A stretch of DNA of 30,963 bases from Pseudomonadota bacterium (GCA_023419535.1 JAEZXX010000026.1:1-30963), one strand, 5' to 3'. Numbered from the stretch's first letter, positions 16,143-24,110 are shown. The notes: generated from the sequence alone by a model not told the origin. A program made the numbers and translations.

Positions 16143-16156
16143 ACGAGGAGACGCCC

Positions 16157-16555
16157 ATGTACGCCGTCGAGGTCCGCGACCACATCATGATCGCCCATTC
16201 CCTGCCCGGGGAGGTCTTCGGGCCCGCACAGGGGCTGCATGGCGCGACCTTCGTCGTCGATGCGGCCTTCTTCACCGAGGAGATCGACGCGGACGGGCTC
16301 GTCGTCGACATCGGCCTCGCCTCGACGGCCCTCTCGGCGATCCTGAAGCCGCTGAACTACGCCAATCTCGACGAGGTCCCCGAGTTCAAGGGCAAGACGA
16401 CGACGACCGAGTTCCTGTCGCGCCACGTCTTCGACCGGCTGAAGGCCGCGATCGGCGAGGGCAAGCTCGGCGAAGGGGGGCGGCGCGTGAAGCGTCTTCG
16501 CGTCCAGCTGCACGAATCGCACATCGCCCGGGCCTGGTACGAGGCCGCTCTTTGA
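16157..16555 (+). CDS. 6-pyruvoyltetrahydropterin synthase/QueD-fold protein, active site altered
   Basis: This 132-residue protein is a tunnelling-fold (T-fold) relative of 6-pyruvoyltetrahydropterin and 6-carboxytetrahydropterin synthases. His-14 (IAHSL) and His-28 (LHGA) match two of the three zinc His of QueD. The third is Ala-30 (HGA instead of HGH) and the catalytic Cys is Ala-24. The Asp-His of the usual LDHxxLN stretch is Asn-Tyr (LNYANLD, residues 66-72). Glu-120, which grips the pterin ring, is kept. The protein probably still binds a pterin-like ring but may do different chemistry. The ATG at 16157 has an excellent GAGGAG. Its stop overlaps the glycosyltransferase start (TTGA). This reading lies inside a longer frame whose upstream part is antisense noise. 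Confidence 0.85.
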   Translation: MYAVEVRDHIMIAHSLPGEVFGPAQGLHGATFVVDAAFFTEEIDADGLVVDIGLASTALSAILKPLNYANLDEVPEFKGKTTTTEFLSRHVFDRLKAAIGEGKLGEGGRRVKRLRVQLHESHIARAWYEAAL

Positions 16556-17595
16556 GGCGGGTCGTCTTCGCGATCCCCGGAGACATCGAGACGGCGACCG
16601 GCGGCTACGCCTACGACCGGCGGATGATCGCCGAACTCTCCGGGCTCGGCTGGGACGTCGAGACGCTGCGGCTTCCGGCGGGCTTCCCGGCACCGAGCGA
16701 GCGCGATCTGACCGAGACCGGCGCGGCTCTCGCCGGACTTGCGGACGCAACGACGGTCCTCGTCGACGGCCTGGCCTTCGGCGCGATGCCGGAGATCGCG
16801 ACGGCGGAGCAGGATCGTCTGCGGCTCGCCGCGCTCGTCCACCATCCGCTGGCCTTGGAAACCGGTCTGAGGCGGGAGGAGGCCGCGCGGCTGCGCGCCA
16901 GCGAGACGGCGGCGCTCGCCTGCGCCCAGCTCGTCGTCTCCACCAGTGAGACGACCGGGCGCGAGCTCGTCGCGCGCTTTCGCGTCCCGGCCGATCGCCT
17001 TCGCGTCGTGCCGCCGGGAACCGAGCGGGGTCCGCCTGCGCCCGGCGGCGGTCGGCCGCCGGTGATCCTCGCCGTGGGCTCGCTCACCCCGCGAAAAGGC
17101 TACGACATCCTCGTCGAGGCGCTGGCCTCGCTGGCCGATCTCGACTGGCACTGCCGGATCGTCGGGAGCCGGGAGCGCGACCCGGCCTTCGCGGCCCGGA
17201 TCGCCGCGGCGATCGAAGACCGGGGCCTGTCGGACCGCGTCGTCCTTCTCGGCGAAGCGGTCGATCCGCGGGCCGAGATGGCGCGCGCGGACCTTTTCGC
17301 GCTCGCCACGCGCCACGAGGGCTACGGCATGGTCTTCGCCGAGGCGATGACGCAGGGGCTGCCCGTCGTCTCCTGCGCGGCCGGGGCGGTGCCCGAGGTC
17401 GTGCCGGGGACGGCCGGCATTCTCGTGCCGCCGGACGACGGACCGGCTTTCGGCGCGGCGTTGCGCCGGCTTCTGACGGACGAGAGCGAGCTGCGGGCGA
17501 AGGCGGCCGGAGCGCTCGAGGCCGGCACCCGCCTGCCGGACTGGGAAGGATCGGCGCGCCGCCTTTCGGCCGCCCTGGAGACCATGAACGCATGA
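16552..17595 (+). CDS. GT4-family glycosyltransferase
   Basis: This 347-residue GT-B fold retaining glycosyltransferase resembles CAZy family GT4. The N-terminal domain begins VVFAIPGDIETATGGYAYDRR, with the acceptor-side glycine turn. The donor domain shows AVGSLTPRKGYDILVEAL (Arg-181 and Lys-182 for phosphate) and the E-x7-E motif HEGYGMVFAEAM (Glu-256, Glu-264). It should move a sugar from a nucleotide sugar onto a cytoplasmic acceptor; sugar and acceptor are unknown. The start is TTG at 16552, overlapping the previous stop. The end overlaps the methyltransferase in ATGA. Its position beside a pterin-fold protein recalls pterin glycosyltransferases of cyanobacteria, an analogy only. Confidence 0.88.
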   Translation: MRRVVFAIPGDIETATGGYAYDRRMIAELSGLGWDVETLRLPAGFPAPSERDLTETGAALAGLADATTVLVDGLAFGAMPEIATAEQDRLRLAALVHHPLALETGLRREEAARLRASETAALACAQLVVSTSETTGRELVARFRVPADRLRVVPPGTERGPPAPGGGRPPVILAVGSLTPRKGYDILVEALASLADLDWHCRIVGSRERDPAFAARIAAAIEDRGLSDRVVLLGEAVDPRAEMARADLFALATRHEGYGMVFAEAMTQGLPVVSCAAGAVPEVVPGTAGILVPPDDGPAFGAALRRLLTDESELRAKAAGALEAGTRLPDWEGSARRLSAALETMNA

Positions 17596-18386
17596 GCGGT
17601 TTCGACGTCGACTGGCTGACCCTTCGCGAACCGGCCGACCACGCGGCGCGCGACGAGAGCCTCCTTCGCCGCGTTCGCGAAACGCTGAACGCCGACGGCG
17701 GCGGGCGGGTCGTCGATCTCGGCTCGGGCACCGGATCCACGGTGCGTGCGCTGGCTCCCGGCCTGTCGGTGCGCCCGTCCTGGCGCCTCGTCGACAACGA
17801 TCCGGTGCTCCTCGCCGCGGCGCGCGCCCGGCTCTGCGACCACGCCGTCGAGACCGTCGAGGCCGACCTGATGGACATCGAAGCCCTGCCGCTCGACGGC
17901 GCCGGCCTCGTGACCGCCTCGGCGCTGTTCGACCTCGTCTCGCGCGACTGGCTGGAGCGCTTCGCGGCCGCGCTCGCCGGGCGGGGGATCGGCCTCTACG
18001 CCGCGCTGTCCTACGACGGGCGGATCGGGTTCGAGGACGGCTATCCGGCCGACGAAGCGGTGGTGCGCGCCTTCAACGCGCACCAGACCGGCGACAAGGG
18101 GTTCGGCCCGTCGCTCGGCCCCGCCTCGCCGCAGGGCCTGCGCGATGCGTTCGCGGCCGAAGGCTTCGCGGTCGAGGAGGCCGACAGCCCTTGGCGCCTC
18201 GCGCCGGGTCCGCTCCGCGCGCAGTTCCTGAGCGGCGTCGCTTCGGCGGTGGCGGAGACCGGCTCGGTCGAGACGGGGACGCTGCGCGGGTGGCTTTCGC
18301 ACCGTCAGGTGAGCGGCGGCTCGATTCTCGTCGGCCATCGCGACGTCCTCGCGACTCCGCCCGACCGGTCAAGTCGCGGCAAATAA
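17592..18386 (+). CDS. Class I SAM-dependent methyltransferase
   Basis: This 264-residue protein has a Rossmann-like SAM-binding core. Motif I is VVDLGSGTG at residues 40-48, and the acidic end of strand 2 is WRLVDNDPVLL at about residues 64-74. Motif II/III regions around VEADLMDIEALP and LVTASALFDLV follow. It should methylate a small molecule in the cytoplasm; the acceptor is unknown. The ATG overlaps the glycosyltransferase stop (ATGA), so the two are translationally coupled. The last 20 residues are polar and may be disordered. Confidence 0.87.
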   Translation: MSGFDVDWLTLREPADHAARDESLLRRVRETLNADGGGRVVDLGSGTGSTVRALAPGLSVRPSWRLVDNDPVLLAAARARLCDHAVETVEADLMDIEALPLDGAGLVTASALFDLVSRDWLERFAAALAGRGIGLYAALSYDGRIGFEDGYPADEAVVRAFNAHQTGDKGFGPSLGPASPQGLRDAFAAEGFAVEEADSPWRLAPGPLRAQFLSGVASAVAETGSVETGTLRGWLSHRQVSGGSILVGHRDVLATPPDRSSRGK

Positions 18387-18527
18387 ACGCACGCCGGACG
18401 CGTCCAAATGTCGCCCACACGCGAATATGACGGATGGGCGACGGAAAATCCGACACCATATGCATGAGGAATGGGCACTCATGCCCGAACAGTCGTTCCG
18501 CTGAAGGGCCGGACGGGGGGAAGTGCT
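18387..18527 (+). promoter_or_regulatory. Leader before the GTP cyclohydrolase II gene
   Basis: This 141-bp gap is the only real break in the 15156-21209 chain. It has a small hairpin (gggca-ctca-tgccc, 18473-18486) and a 27-bp stretch (18483-18509) nearly identical to part of the following gene. It does not resemble an FMN riboswitch. A promoter is possible but not recognised. Confidence 0.35.
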
Positions 18528-19658
18528 TTGAACCGCATGGACAGAATTGAACTTCCTCGCCCGTCCGACGCCGAAGCGGCTCTCGGCGGTGCGGCCGTCC
18601 GCTGCGAGCGCGCCAGCGCCGAACTGCGGGCCGGGCGACCCGTGGTCCTGGAGGGCGACGGCGAGCGCATCGCCGTCCTGGCGCTCGATGCGGCATCCCC
18701 GGACGTCTTCCGCCTCTTCGCGGTGGTCGCCGGCAACGATCATTCGCTGTTCCTGACGGCTCAACGGGCCCGCGCGCTCGGCGTCGAGACGGACGAGGGG
18801 CTCCTCGTTCCGCTCGCAGACCTGAACTATGACGACGCCTGCCGGCTCGCCTACACGCGCAACGCCGCGGTGCCGGCCGCGTCGGGCGCCGCGACCTGGC
18901 TGGAACGGGAGGCCGCGGCGCTGGCGCGGCTGTCGCTGCTGCTGCCGGCCATGATCGTCTCGCGCCACGCGGCAGGAGCCCCGGAGCTCGGCGGCGCGCT
19001 GCGCGTGAAGACCGGCGACCTCGTCGAGGCCTATGGCGGGCGGGCGCAGGAGTTCGAGATCGTCGCGCGCACCGTCGTTCCTCTGAAGGGCATCGAGGCG
19101 GCGGAGTTCGTCGTCTTCCGCGGCGGCTTCGCGCAGCGCGACCAGGTGGCGATCGTCGTGGGCGATCCCGATCCGCGCCAGCCCGTGCCGGTGCGCGTCC
19201 ACTCCTCCTGCCTGACGGGCGATCTCTTCGGATCGCTCAAATGCGACTGCGGCGACCAGCTCCGCCGCAGCCTCTCGGCGATGGAGGCGGCAGGGGGCGG
19301 GGTGTTGATCTATCTCGACCAGGAGGGGCGCGGCACGGGAATCGCGGCCAAGATGCGGGCCTACGGCTTCCAGTGCGAAGGCCTCGATACGGTCGACGCG
19401 GACGCCGAGCTCGGTTTCGGCACCGACGAGCGGCGCTACGAGGCGGCCGTCGCGATGCTCCTGGCGCTCGGCTACACGCGCATCGACCTGATGACCAACA
19501 ACCCGACCAAGATCGCGCACCTGCGCGCCGGCGGGATCGAGGTCGTCGGTCGCACGCCCGCCATCGGCGAGGTGACGAACGAGAACCGCAACTACCTGCG
19601 CACCAAAGCCGCGCGGGCCGGACACATGATCGATGTCGACGCTCTCGGAACCAAGTAG
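18528..19658 (+). CDS. ribA: GTP cyclohydrolase II with degenerate N-terminal domain
   Basis: This protein of about 376 residues carries a complete GTP cyclohydrolase II domain from about residue 170. The zinc site is HSSCLTGDLFGSLKCDC (Cys-228, 239, 241). YLDQEGRGTG (catalytic Tyr-262 and Arg-268) follows, as do LDTVDAD and MTNNPTKIAHL. GTP is opened to 2,5-diamino-6-ribosylamino-pyrimidinone phosphate, formate and pyrophosphate, the first step of riboflavin synthesis. The first 150 residues resemble a RibB (DHBP synthase) domain (ERASAELRAGRPVVL) but lack its EEGD acid motif, so that activity should be absent. TTG at 18528 has a GGGGGG in place; ATG 18537 and ATG 18471 are alternatives. Either it feeds flavin synthesis or it supplies the surrounding cluster with a GTP-derived ring. 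Confidence 0.92.
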   Translation: MNRMDRIELPRPSDAEAALGGAAVRCERASAELRAGRPVVLEGDGERIAVLALDAASPDVFRLFAVVAGNDHSLFLTAQRARALGVETDEGLLVPLADLNYDDACRLAYTRNAAVPAASGAATWLEREAAALARLSLLLPAMIVSRHAAGAPELGGALRVKTGDLVEAYGGRAQEFEIVARTVVPLKGIEAAEFVVFRGGFAQRDQVAIVVGDPDPRQPVPVRVHSSCLTGDLFGSLKCDCGDQLRRSLSAMEAAGGGVLIYLDQEGRGTGIAAKMRAYGFQCEGLDTVDADAELGFGTDERRYEAAVAMLLALGYTRIDLMTNNPTKIAHLRAGGIEVVGRTPAIGEVTNENRNYLRTKAARAGHMIDVDALGTK

Positions 19659-20478
19659 CGCCCCGGTCCGCGCGCTCGGCGGCTCGTTCGTTCCGAGCGC
19701 GGCGCTCAAGCGGGCCGGCGCCGGAGACTCTGCGGCGCCCGTCCCGGGCCGCCTCGCGGCGAGCGCGGTCCTGACCCTGGGCGCCGGCTTCGTCCTGCTC
19801 GTCGCCTTCGGGGCGGGAATTGTCGCCATCTCGGACTTCGGCTGGCGCTTCCTGCCGCCGGCGCTCCTGGTCTACGGGGCGATCGCCGGCTTCGCCTATG
19901 CCGGGCTCGGCCACCATCCGCATGCGCGCTTCGGCGCGCCCAACGTCGTCACCACCCTGCGGGCGGTCGCCACCGCCCTCTTCGCCGGCCTCGTCCTCGA
20001 CGCCGGCCAGATCGCCGGAGGGCCCCGTGAAATCTGGGCCTGGACGTTCGCGGGGATCGCGCTCGCCGCTCTTCTCCTCGACGGGGTCGACGGCTATCTC
20101 GCACGGCGGCTGAAGCTGCAGTCGAGCTTCGGCGCGCGCTACGACATGGAGGTCGACGCGCTGCTGATCCTCCTTCTGTCGATCCTCGCCTTCGCGCTCG
20201 GCAAGGCCGGTGTCTTCGTCCTCGCCATCGGGCTGATGCGCTACGCCTTCCTGGCCGGGCAGTTCGTCTGGCCGTGGCTGGCGGGCGAACTGCCGCCCTC
20301 GATGCGGCGCAAGGCGGTGTGCGTCCTCCAGGCCGCCGTTCTCGGCGCGATCATCACGCCGGTGGTCGAGCCTCCGCTGTCCAGCGTCGCGGCGCTCGTC
20401 ACCGTCGCCTTCCTCGCCTGGTCCTTCGCCGTCGACATTCTATGGCTCCGCCGCAACCGGCCGGCCGCCCGAGGGTGA
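19633..20478 (+). CDS. CDP-alcohol phosphatidyltransferase family membrane protein
   Basis: This 281-residue protein has a soluble N-terminal stretch of about 40 residues and then about six transmembrane helices. The complete CDP-alcohol phosphotransferase motif is present: D150-x2-D153-G154-x2-A157-R158-x8-G167-x3-D171-x3-D175. Enzymes of this type join a CDP-activated lipid or alcohol to an alcohol acceptor at the inner membrane and release CMP; both substrates are unknown here. The ATG at 19633 lies inside the end of the cyclohydrolase gene (26-bp overlap). Its stop overlaps the FkbM gene start in GTGA. Overlap on both sides argues for a function shared with the neighbours rather than a housekeeping phospholipid synthase. 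Confidence 0.9.
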   Translation: MSTLSEPSSAPVRALGGSFVPSAALKRAGAGDSAAPVPGRLAASAVLTLGAGFVLLVAFGAGIVAISDFGWRFLPPALLVYGAIAGFAYAGLGHHPHARFGAPNVVTTLRAVATALFAGLVLDAGQIAGGPREIWAWTFAGIALAALLLDGVDGYLARRLKLQSSFGARYDMEVDALLILLLSILAFALGKAGVFVLAIGLMRYAFLAGQFVWPWLAGELPPSMRRKAVCVLQAAVLGAIITPVVEPPLSSVAALVTVAFLAWSFAVDILWLRRNRPAARG

Positions 20479-21209
20479 CCGGCCGCATCGCGCCTTTCCT
20501 CGGGCTCGCCCGCTCGCTCGTCGTCTATTACGGCATGCCCTGGCGCCGCCGTGGTCTCGCCCGTCTCTATGCGGGGCTGGTGCGGGAGGGCGATCTGGTC
20601 TTCGACATCGGCGCCCATGTCGGCAACCGGACGCGCACGCTGCACTCGCTCGGCTGCACGGTGGTCGCCGTGGAGCCGCAGCCGCTCCTGATCGAGACGT
20701 TGCGGCGCACTCTGCCGAAGACGCGTGCGACGCTCGTCGAGAAGGCCGTCGGACGCGAGCCGGGCCGGGCGACCTTGCGGATTTCCAGCCGGCATCCGAC
20801 GGTCTCGACGCTGTCGGCCCGCTGGATCGAGACCGTCGGGAAGACCGAGGGGTTCGGCGCCGTGGCCTGGGACCGCGAAGCCGACGTGGAGGTCACCACG
20901 CTCGACGCGCTGATCGCCGAGTTTGGGTGCCCCGCCTTCTGCAAGATCGACGTTGAGGGGCTGGAGGCCGAGATCCTCGCCGGGCTCTCCCAGCCGATCG
21001 GCCTCGTGGCCTTCGAAGCGCTGGCGGAGGCGGCCGACGTGACGCGCGCCTGCGTCGACCGGCTCGGCCGACTCGGGACCTACCGGTTCAATTTCGTCGC
21101 GGGCGAGGGGGCGGCGCTGGTCTTTCCCGAATGGCTCGACGGGCCGTCGATCCTGGCGGCCACGCAGGAGAGGGGCCAGGGCGACATCTACGCGCGCCTG
21201 GAGGCCTGA
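20475..21209 (+). CDS. FkbM-family SAM methyltransferase
   Basis: This 244-residue protein carries the FkbM domain. VFDIGAHVGNRTRTLHSLG at residues 42-60 is the SAM site, VVAVEPQPLLIETL the second acidic strand, and FCKIDVEGLEAEIL the conserved family block. FkbM members usually O-methylate sugars or polyketides. The GTG at 20475 overlaps the previous stop and is preceded by CGAGG; a longer reading into the phosphatidyltransferase gene is rejected. It is the last plus-strand gene of the chain and stops 7 bp from the convergent flippase-like gene. The acceptor may be the glycosyl product of the upstream genes. Confidence 0.87.
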   Translation: MTGRIAPFLGLARSLVVYYGMPWRRRGLARLYAGLVREGDLVFDIGAHVGNRTRTLHSLGCTVVAVEPQPLLIETLRRTLPKTRATLVEKAVGREPGRATLRISSRHPTVSTLSARWIETVGKTEGFGAVAWDREADVEVTTLDALIAEFGCPAFCKIDVEGLEAEILAGLSQPIGLVAFEALAEAADVTRACVDRLGRLGTYRFNFVAGEGAALVFPEWLDGPSILAATQERGQGDIYARLEA

Positions 21210-21216
21210 AGCGCGG

Positions 21217-22221
21217 TCAGGCCGCCGAACTCGGCGCCTCGCGCCCCTCCGGGGCCTGCGACGATCCGGCCTTCGCCCGGCCCCCCGGCGCGACGAGGAC
21301 GAGCAGCCCCGGCAGCGCGCCGGCGAGGCTGACGAGGCCGTAGAGGATCGCCGAGGCGACGCCGGCCGAGGAGGCGAGGCCGACCATCGGCCACAGCGCG
21401 GCGGCCGCCGCCTCCCTCAAGCCCCAGCCCCCGATCGACACCGGGATCAGCATGGTCAGCAGCGCCAGCGGCATCACGGTGACGAGCGCCACCCAGGGCA
21501 CCGGCGCGCCGACGGCCAAGGCGGCGAAGGCGAAGATGCCGACATAGCTGAAGACGAGCGCCACGCTCATCACGCCCTGGATCGCCCAGGCGCCGCGTTC
21601 GAGATAGACGCGGCGCATGTCCGGGCCGAAGCTCTTCAGGAAGCTGCGGACCCGCGAGGGGCCGAGGATCGCGGCGAGGGCCACGAGCCCGACGATCGCC
21701 GCGATGGTTCCGGCCCCGCCGAGCAGGAGATCGGTCGATTCCTCCGGGGCCCGCCGCCCGACGAGGATTGGCCAGGCGAGAAGGCCGGCGCCCGTGACGG
21801 CGAAGAAGGCGATCTGGCCGGCCGCCCGTTCCAGAACGATCGCCCGCACCGCCACGCCCCAGCGCGCGCGCCCGTCCGCGTCGCGGATTCGGTTGCGCGC
21901 CGCGCGAACCGCATCGCCGGCCATTCCGCCGGGCACGACCTGATTCACCAGCGTCGTCAGATAGTATTCCCGGTAGGCCAGCGGTCGCGGCAGCGCCTGA
22001 CCCAGCCGCCCCGCCGTGAAGCGCCAGCGCTCGGCCGAGAGCAGGATCTGCACCTGCATGAGGAGAAGGCCTGCCGCGATCCACCGCCAGTCCGCCCGGC
22101 GCAGCGCGGAGAGAGCCGCGTCCGCGTCGATCGCCCGGAAGGTGAGGGCGAGGACCGCGATGGGCACGAGGATGCGCAGGACTGGCAGGATAAGGCGTCG
22201 CCGCCCGGACTTCGATCGCAT
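21217..22221 (-). CDS. LPG-synthase-TM/UPF0104 flippase-like membrane protein
   Basis: This 334-residue protein has about eight transmembrane helices and matches the lysylphosphatidylglycerol-synthase transmembrane (UPF0104) family. Family marks are YYLTTLVNQVVPGGMAGDAVRA near residue 85, with the conserved N-x2-P-G-x3-G-D pattern, and PVSIGGWGLREAAAA near residue 260, with the GG-G-RE pattern. Relatives flip or accommodate charged lipids; the C-terminal aminoacyl-transferase domain of MprF is missing, so it would act as a membrane carrier or lipid-handling protein. I chose ATG at 22221, preceded by GAGG, which removes a basic leader. It is convergent with the FkbM gene and divergent from the sulfatase gene, and both fit an envelope-lipid task. 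Confidence 0.85.
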   Translation of the reverse strand: MRSKSGRRRLILPVLRILVPIAVLALTFRAIDADAALSALRRADWRWIAAGLLLMQVQILLSAERWRFTAGRLGQALPRPLAYREYYLTTLVNQVVPGGMAGDAVRAARNRIRDADGRARWGVAVRAIVLERAAGQIAFFAVTGAGLLAWPILVGRRAPEESTDLLLGGAGTIAAIVGLVALAAILGPSRVRSFLKSFGPDMRRVYLERGAWAIQGVMSVALVFSYVGIFAFAALAVGAPVPWVALVTVMPLALLTMLIPVSIGGWGLREAAAAALWPMVGLASSAGVASAILYGLVSLAGALPGLLVLVAPGGRAKAGSSQAPEGREAPSSAA

Positions 22222-22375
22222 CGCATTCCTCGTCCGAAGCGGCAGGCCGCCGAAGGGCCGTCGGCTCCGATTCTCGTGTCGTCCGGCCCGTTTCGGCTTC
22301 CCGGCCACAGGCTGGATGACATAATTACGACGGCGGCGCACGCGAGGTTGCAGCGGTCATGGAAGGCAGGTGCGA

Positions 22376-24019
22376 ATGAGCGAAGCGCGGGGGGCGACGT
22401 CGGAGCGGCAGGGTGTCGCAGTCGCCGGAACGGTCCTGCGCGTCGGGCTCGGAGCGCTGCTCCTTCTCGTCATCGTGGCGCTGCCGAACGATTGGGGCCG
22501 CCTCCTCTCCTGGCCGCAGAAGGCGATCCCGCTCGAATGGCTGGCGATCCTCGGCCTGCTCCTGATCCTGCCCCGTCCGGCCGCCAGGGTCGCGCGCGCC
22601 ATCGTCGTGGCGGTCACGGGCGCCCTCCTCTTCGTGAAGATCGCCGACATGGGGACGGGAACCGCGTTCGCGCGGCCCTTCAACCCCATCCTCGACCTTC
22701 ACTTCTTCGTGTCGGGCTGGCACCTCCTCTCCGGCACCGTCGGCGTCGGCCGGGCCGTCGCCGCCATCGCGCTGGCGCTCCTGGTCTTCCTGGCGACGTT
22801 GTTCGCGCTCGCCTGGGGCCTGCGCGGACTGGAGAGGCTCCCGCGGGGCAGCCGGCGGGCGCCGGGGCTCGCGCTCCTTCTCCTCGCCGCCTTCGGGGCG
22901 GTTCTCGTCCAGAGCGGCGGCCCCTCCTTCGCGAACGCGCAGGCGACGCGCTTCGCCGTCGAGCGGGCCGAGATCCTGGCGAGAGGCTTTCGCGACCTCG
23001 CCGAGTTCGAGACCGCGCTCGGGCAGGACCCGGCCGAGGCTCTTCTCGGGCCGGGCCTGCTGCAGCGGCTCGAGGGCAAGGACGTCCTCTTCCTCTTCGT
23101 GGAATCCTACGGCCGCAGCGCGGTGGAGGACCCCCGCTACCGCGACGCCGCCCGCGAGCGCCTGTCCGCCGTCGAGGCCGGGCTCGCAGGGGCGGGCTTC
23201 TCGGCGCGCAGCGGCTGGCTGACCGCCCCGACGGTCGGCGGCCAGAGCTGGCTGGCGCACGCGGCGCTGCTCTCCGGGCTCTGGACGGACAAGCAGCAGC
23301 GCTACGAGCGGCTGATGGTGAGCGAGCGGCCGAGCCTCAACCGGATCTTCCGCCGGGCCGGCTGGCGGACCATCGGCGTGATGCCGGCCATCACCATGGA
23401 TTGGCCCGAGGCGCGCTGGTACGGCTACGACGCCACCTATGTCCGGGCCAATCTCGGCTATCGGGGCGACCCGTTCAACTGGGTGACGATGCCCGACCAG
23501 TTCACGCTGAAGGCCATGCAGCGCCTCGAACTCGATCGGGAGGGCAGGGCGCCCGTGATGGCCGAAGTGTCGCTCATCTCCAGCCACGCGCCCTGGACGC
23601 CGATCCCGCCGGTCCTGCCCTGGGCCGACATCGGCGACGGTACGGTCTTCAACCCTCATGCCCATTCCGGCGACCCGCCCGAGATCGTCTGGCGCGACCA
23701 TGAGCGGGTGCGCGACCAGTATGCCCTTTCCATCGACTACGCGCTGGAGACGATCGGCTCCTACATCGAGACCTTCGGCACGCGCGACCTGGTGCTGGTC
23801 GTCCTCGGCGACCACCAGCCCGCCTCGATCGTGACCGGGCCGGACGCCTCGTGGGACGTGCCGGTCCACCTCATCGCCGCGGATCAAGACGTCCTGGCGG
23901 CGATCGACGGATGGAACTGGACGCCGGGCATGATTCCGGCCGCGGACGTTCCGGCGACGGGCATGGACGCCTTCCGCGAACGCTTCCTGCGGGCCTTCTC
24001 GGCGTCTCCGCTGGGCTAG
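22376..24019 (+). CDS. Membrane-anchored sulfatase/LTA-synthase-like phosphotransferase
   Basis: This 547-residue protein has four to five N-terminal transmembrane helices (to about residue 185) and then a periplasmic alkaline-phosphatase-fold domain. Visible sulfatase-superfamily marks are VLFLFVESYGRS (metal-binding Glu-243), TAPTVGGQSWLAH (probable nucleophile Ser-291), LISSHAPW and VVLGDHQPAS (metal-binding Asp-His). The layout is like lipoteichoic-acid synthase or phosphoethanolamine/phosphoglycerol transferases rather than soluble sulfatases, and no CxPxR sulfatase-activation motif is seen. It probably transfers or removes a phospho-headgroup on an outer-leaflet lipid or glycan. The ATG at 22376 is chosen (AAGG and AGG upstream); GTG 22370 is also possible. 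It faces away from the flippase-like gene across a 154-bp gap. Confidence 0.85.
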   Translation: MSEARGATSERQGVAVAGTVLRVGLGALLLLVIVALPNDWGRLLSWPQKAIPLEWLAILGLLLILPRPAARVARAIVVAVTGALLFVKIADMGTGTAFARPFNPILDLHFFVSGWHLLSGTVGVGRAVAAIALALLVFLATLFALAWGLRGLERLPRGSRRAPGLALLLLAAFGAVLVQSGGPSFANAQATRFAVERAEILARGFRDLAEFETALGQDPAEALLGPGLLQRLEGKDVLFLFVESYGRSAVEDPRYRDAARERLSAVEAGLAGAGFSARSGWLTAPTVGGQSWLAHAALLSGLWTDKQQRYERLMVSERPSLNRIFRRAGWRTIGVMPAITMDWPEARWYGYDATYVRANLGYRGDPFNWVTMPDQFTLKAMQRLELDREGRAPVMAEVSLISSHAPWTPIPPVLPWADIGDGTVFNPHAHSGDPPEIVWRDHERVRDQYALSIDYALETIGSYIETFGTRDLVLVVLGDHQPASIVTGPDASWDVPVHLIAADQDVLAAIDGWNWTPGMIPAADVPATGMDAFRERFLRAFSASPLG

Positions 24020-24110
24020 CCGCTGCCACGCCGGACGCGGGGTGGTCGGCGAGATCGTCAGTCTCTAGGATGATCGGGTTCGCCGTTCCTTGCCTCGAAG
24101 GATGCATGCC

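Noticed and set aside
15215..16156. Long extension of the pterin-fold frame upstream of 16157
   Set aside because: The extension is an Arg-rich shadow over the dehydrogenase gene. The ATG at 16157 has an excellent ribosome-binding site and the correct family start.
18387..18527. FMN riboswitch ahead of the cyclohydrolase II gene
   Set aside because: The conserved RFN-element blocks (the AGGGGCGGGG-type start and its partners) are not present, and the space is too short for a full element.
22325..23887. 520-codon minus-strand open frame
   Set aside because: It is antisense to the sulfatase-like gene and has only compositional bias.
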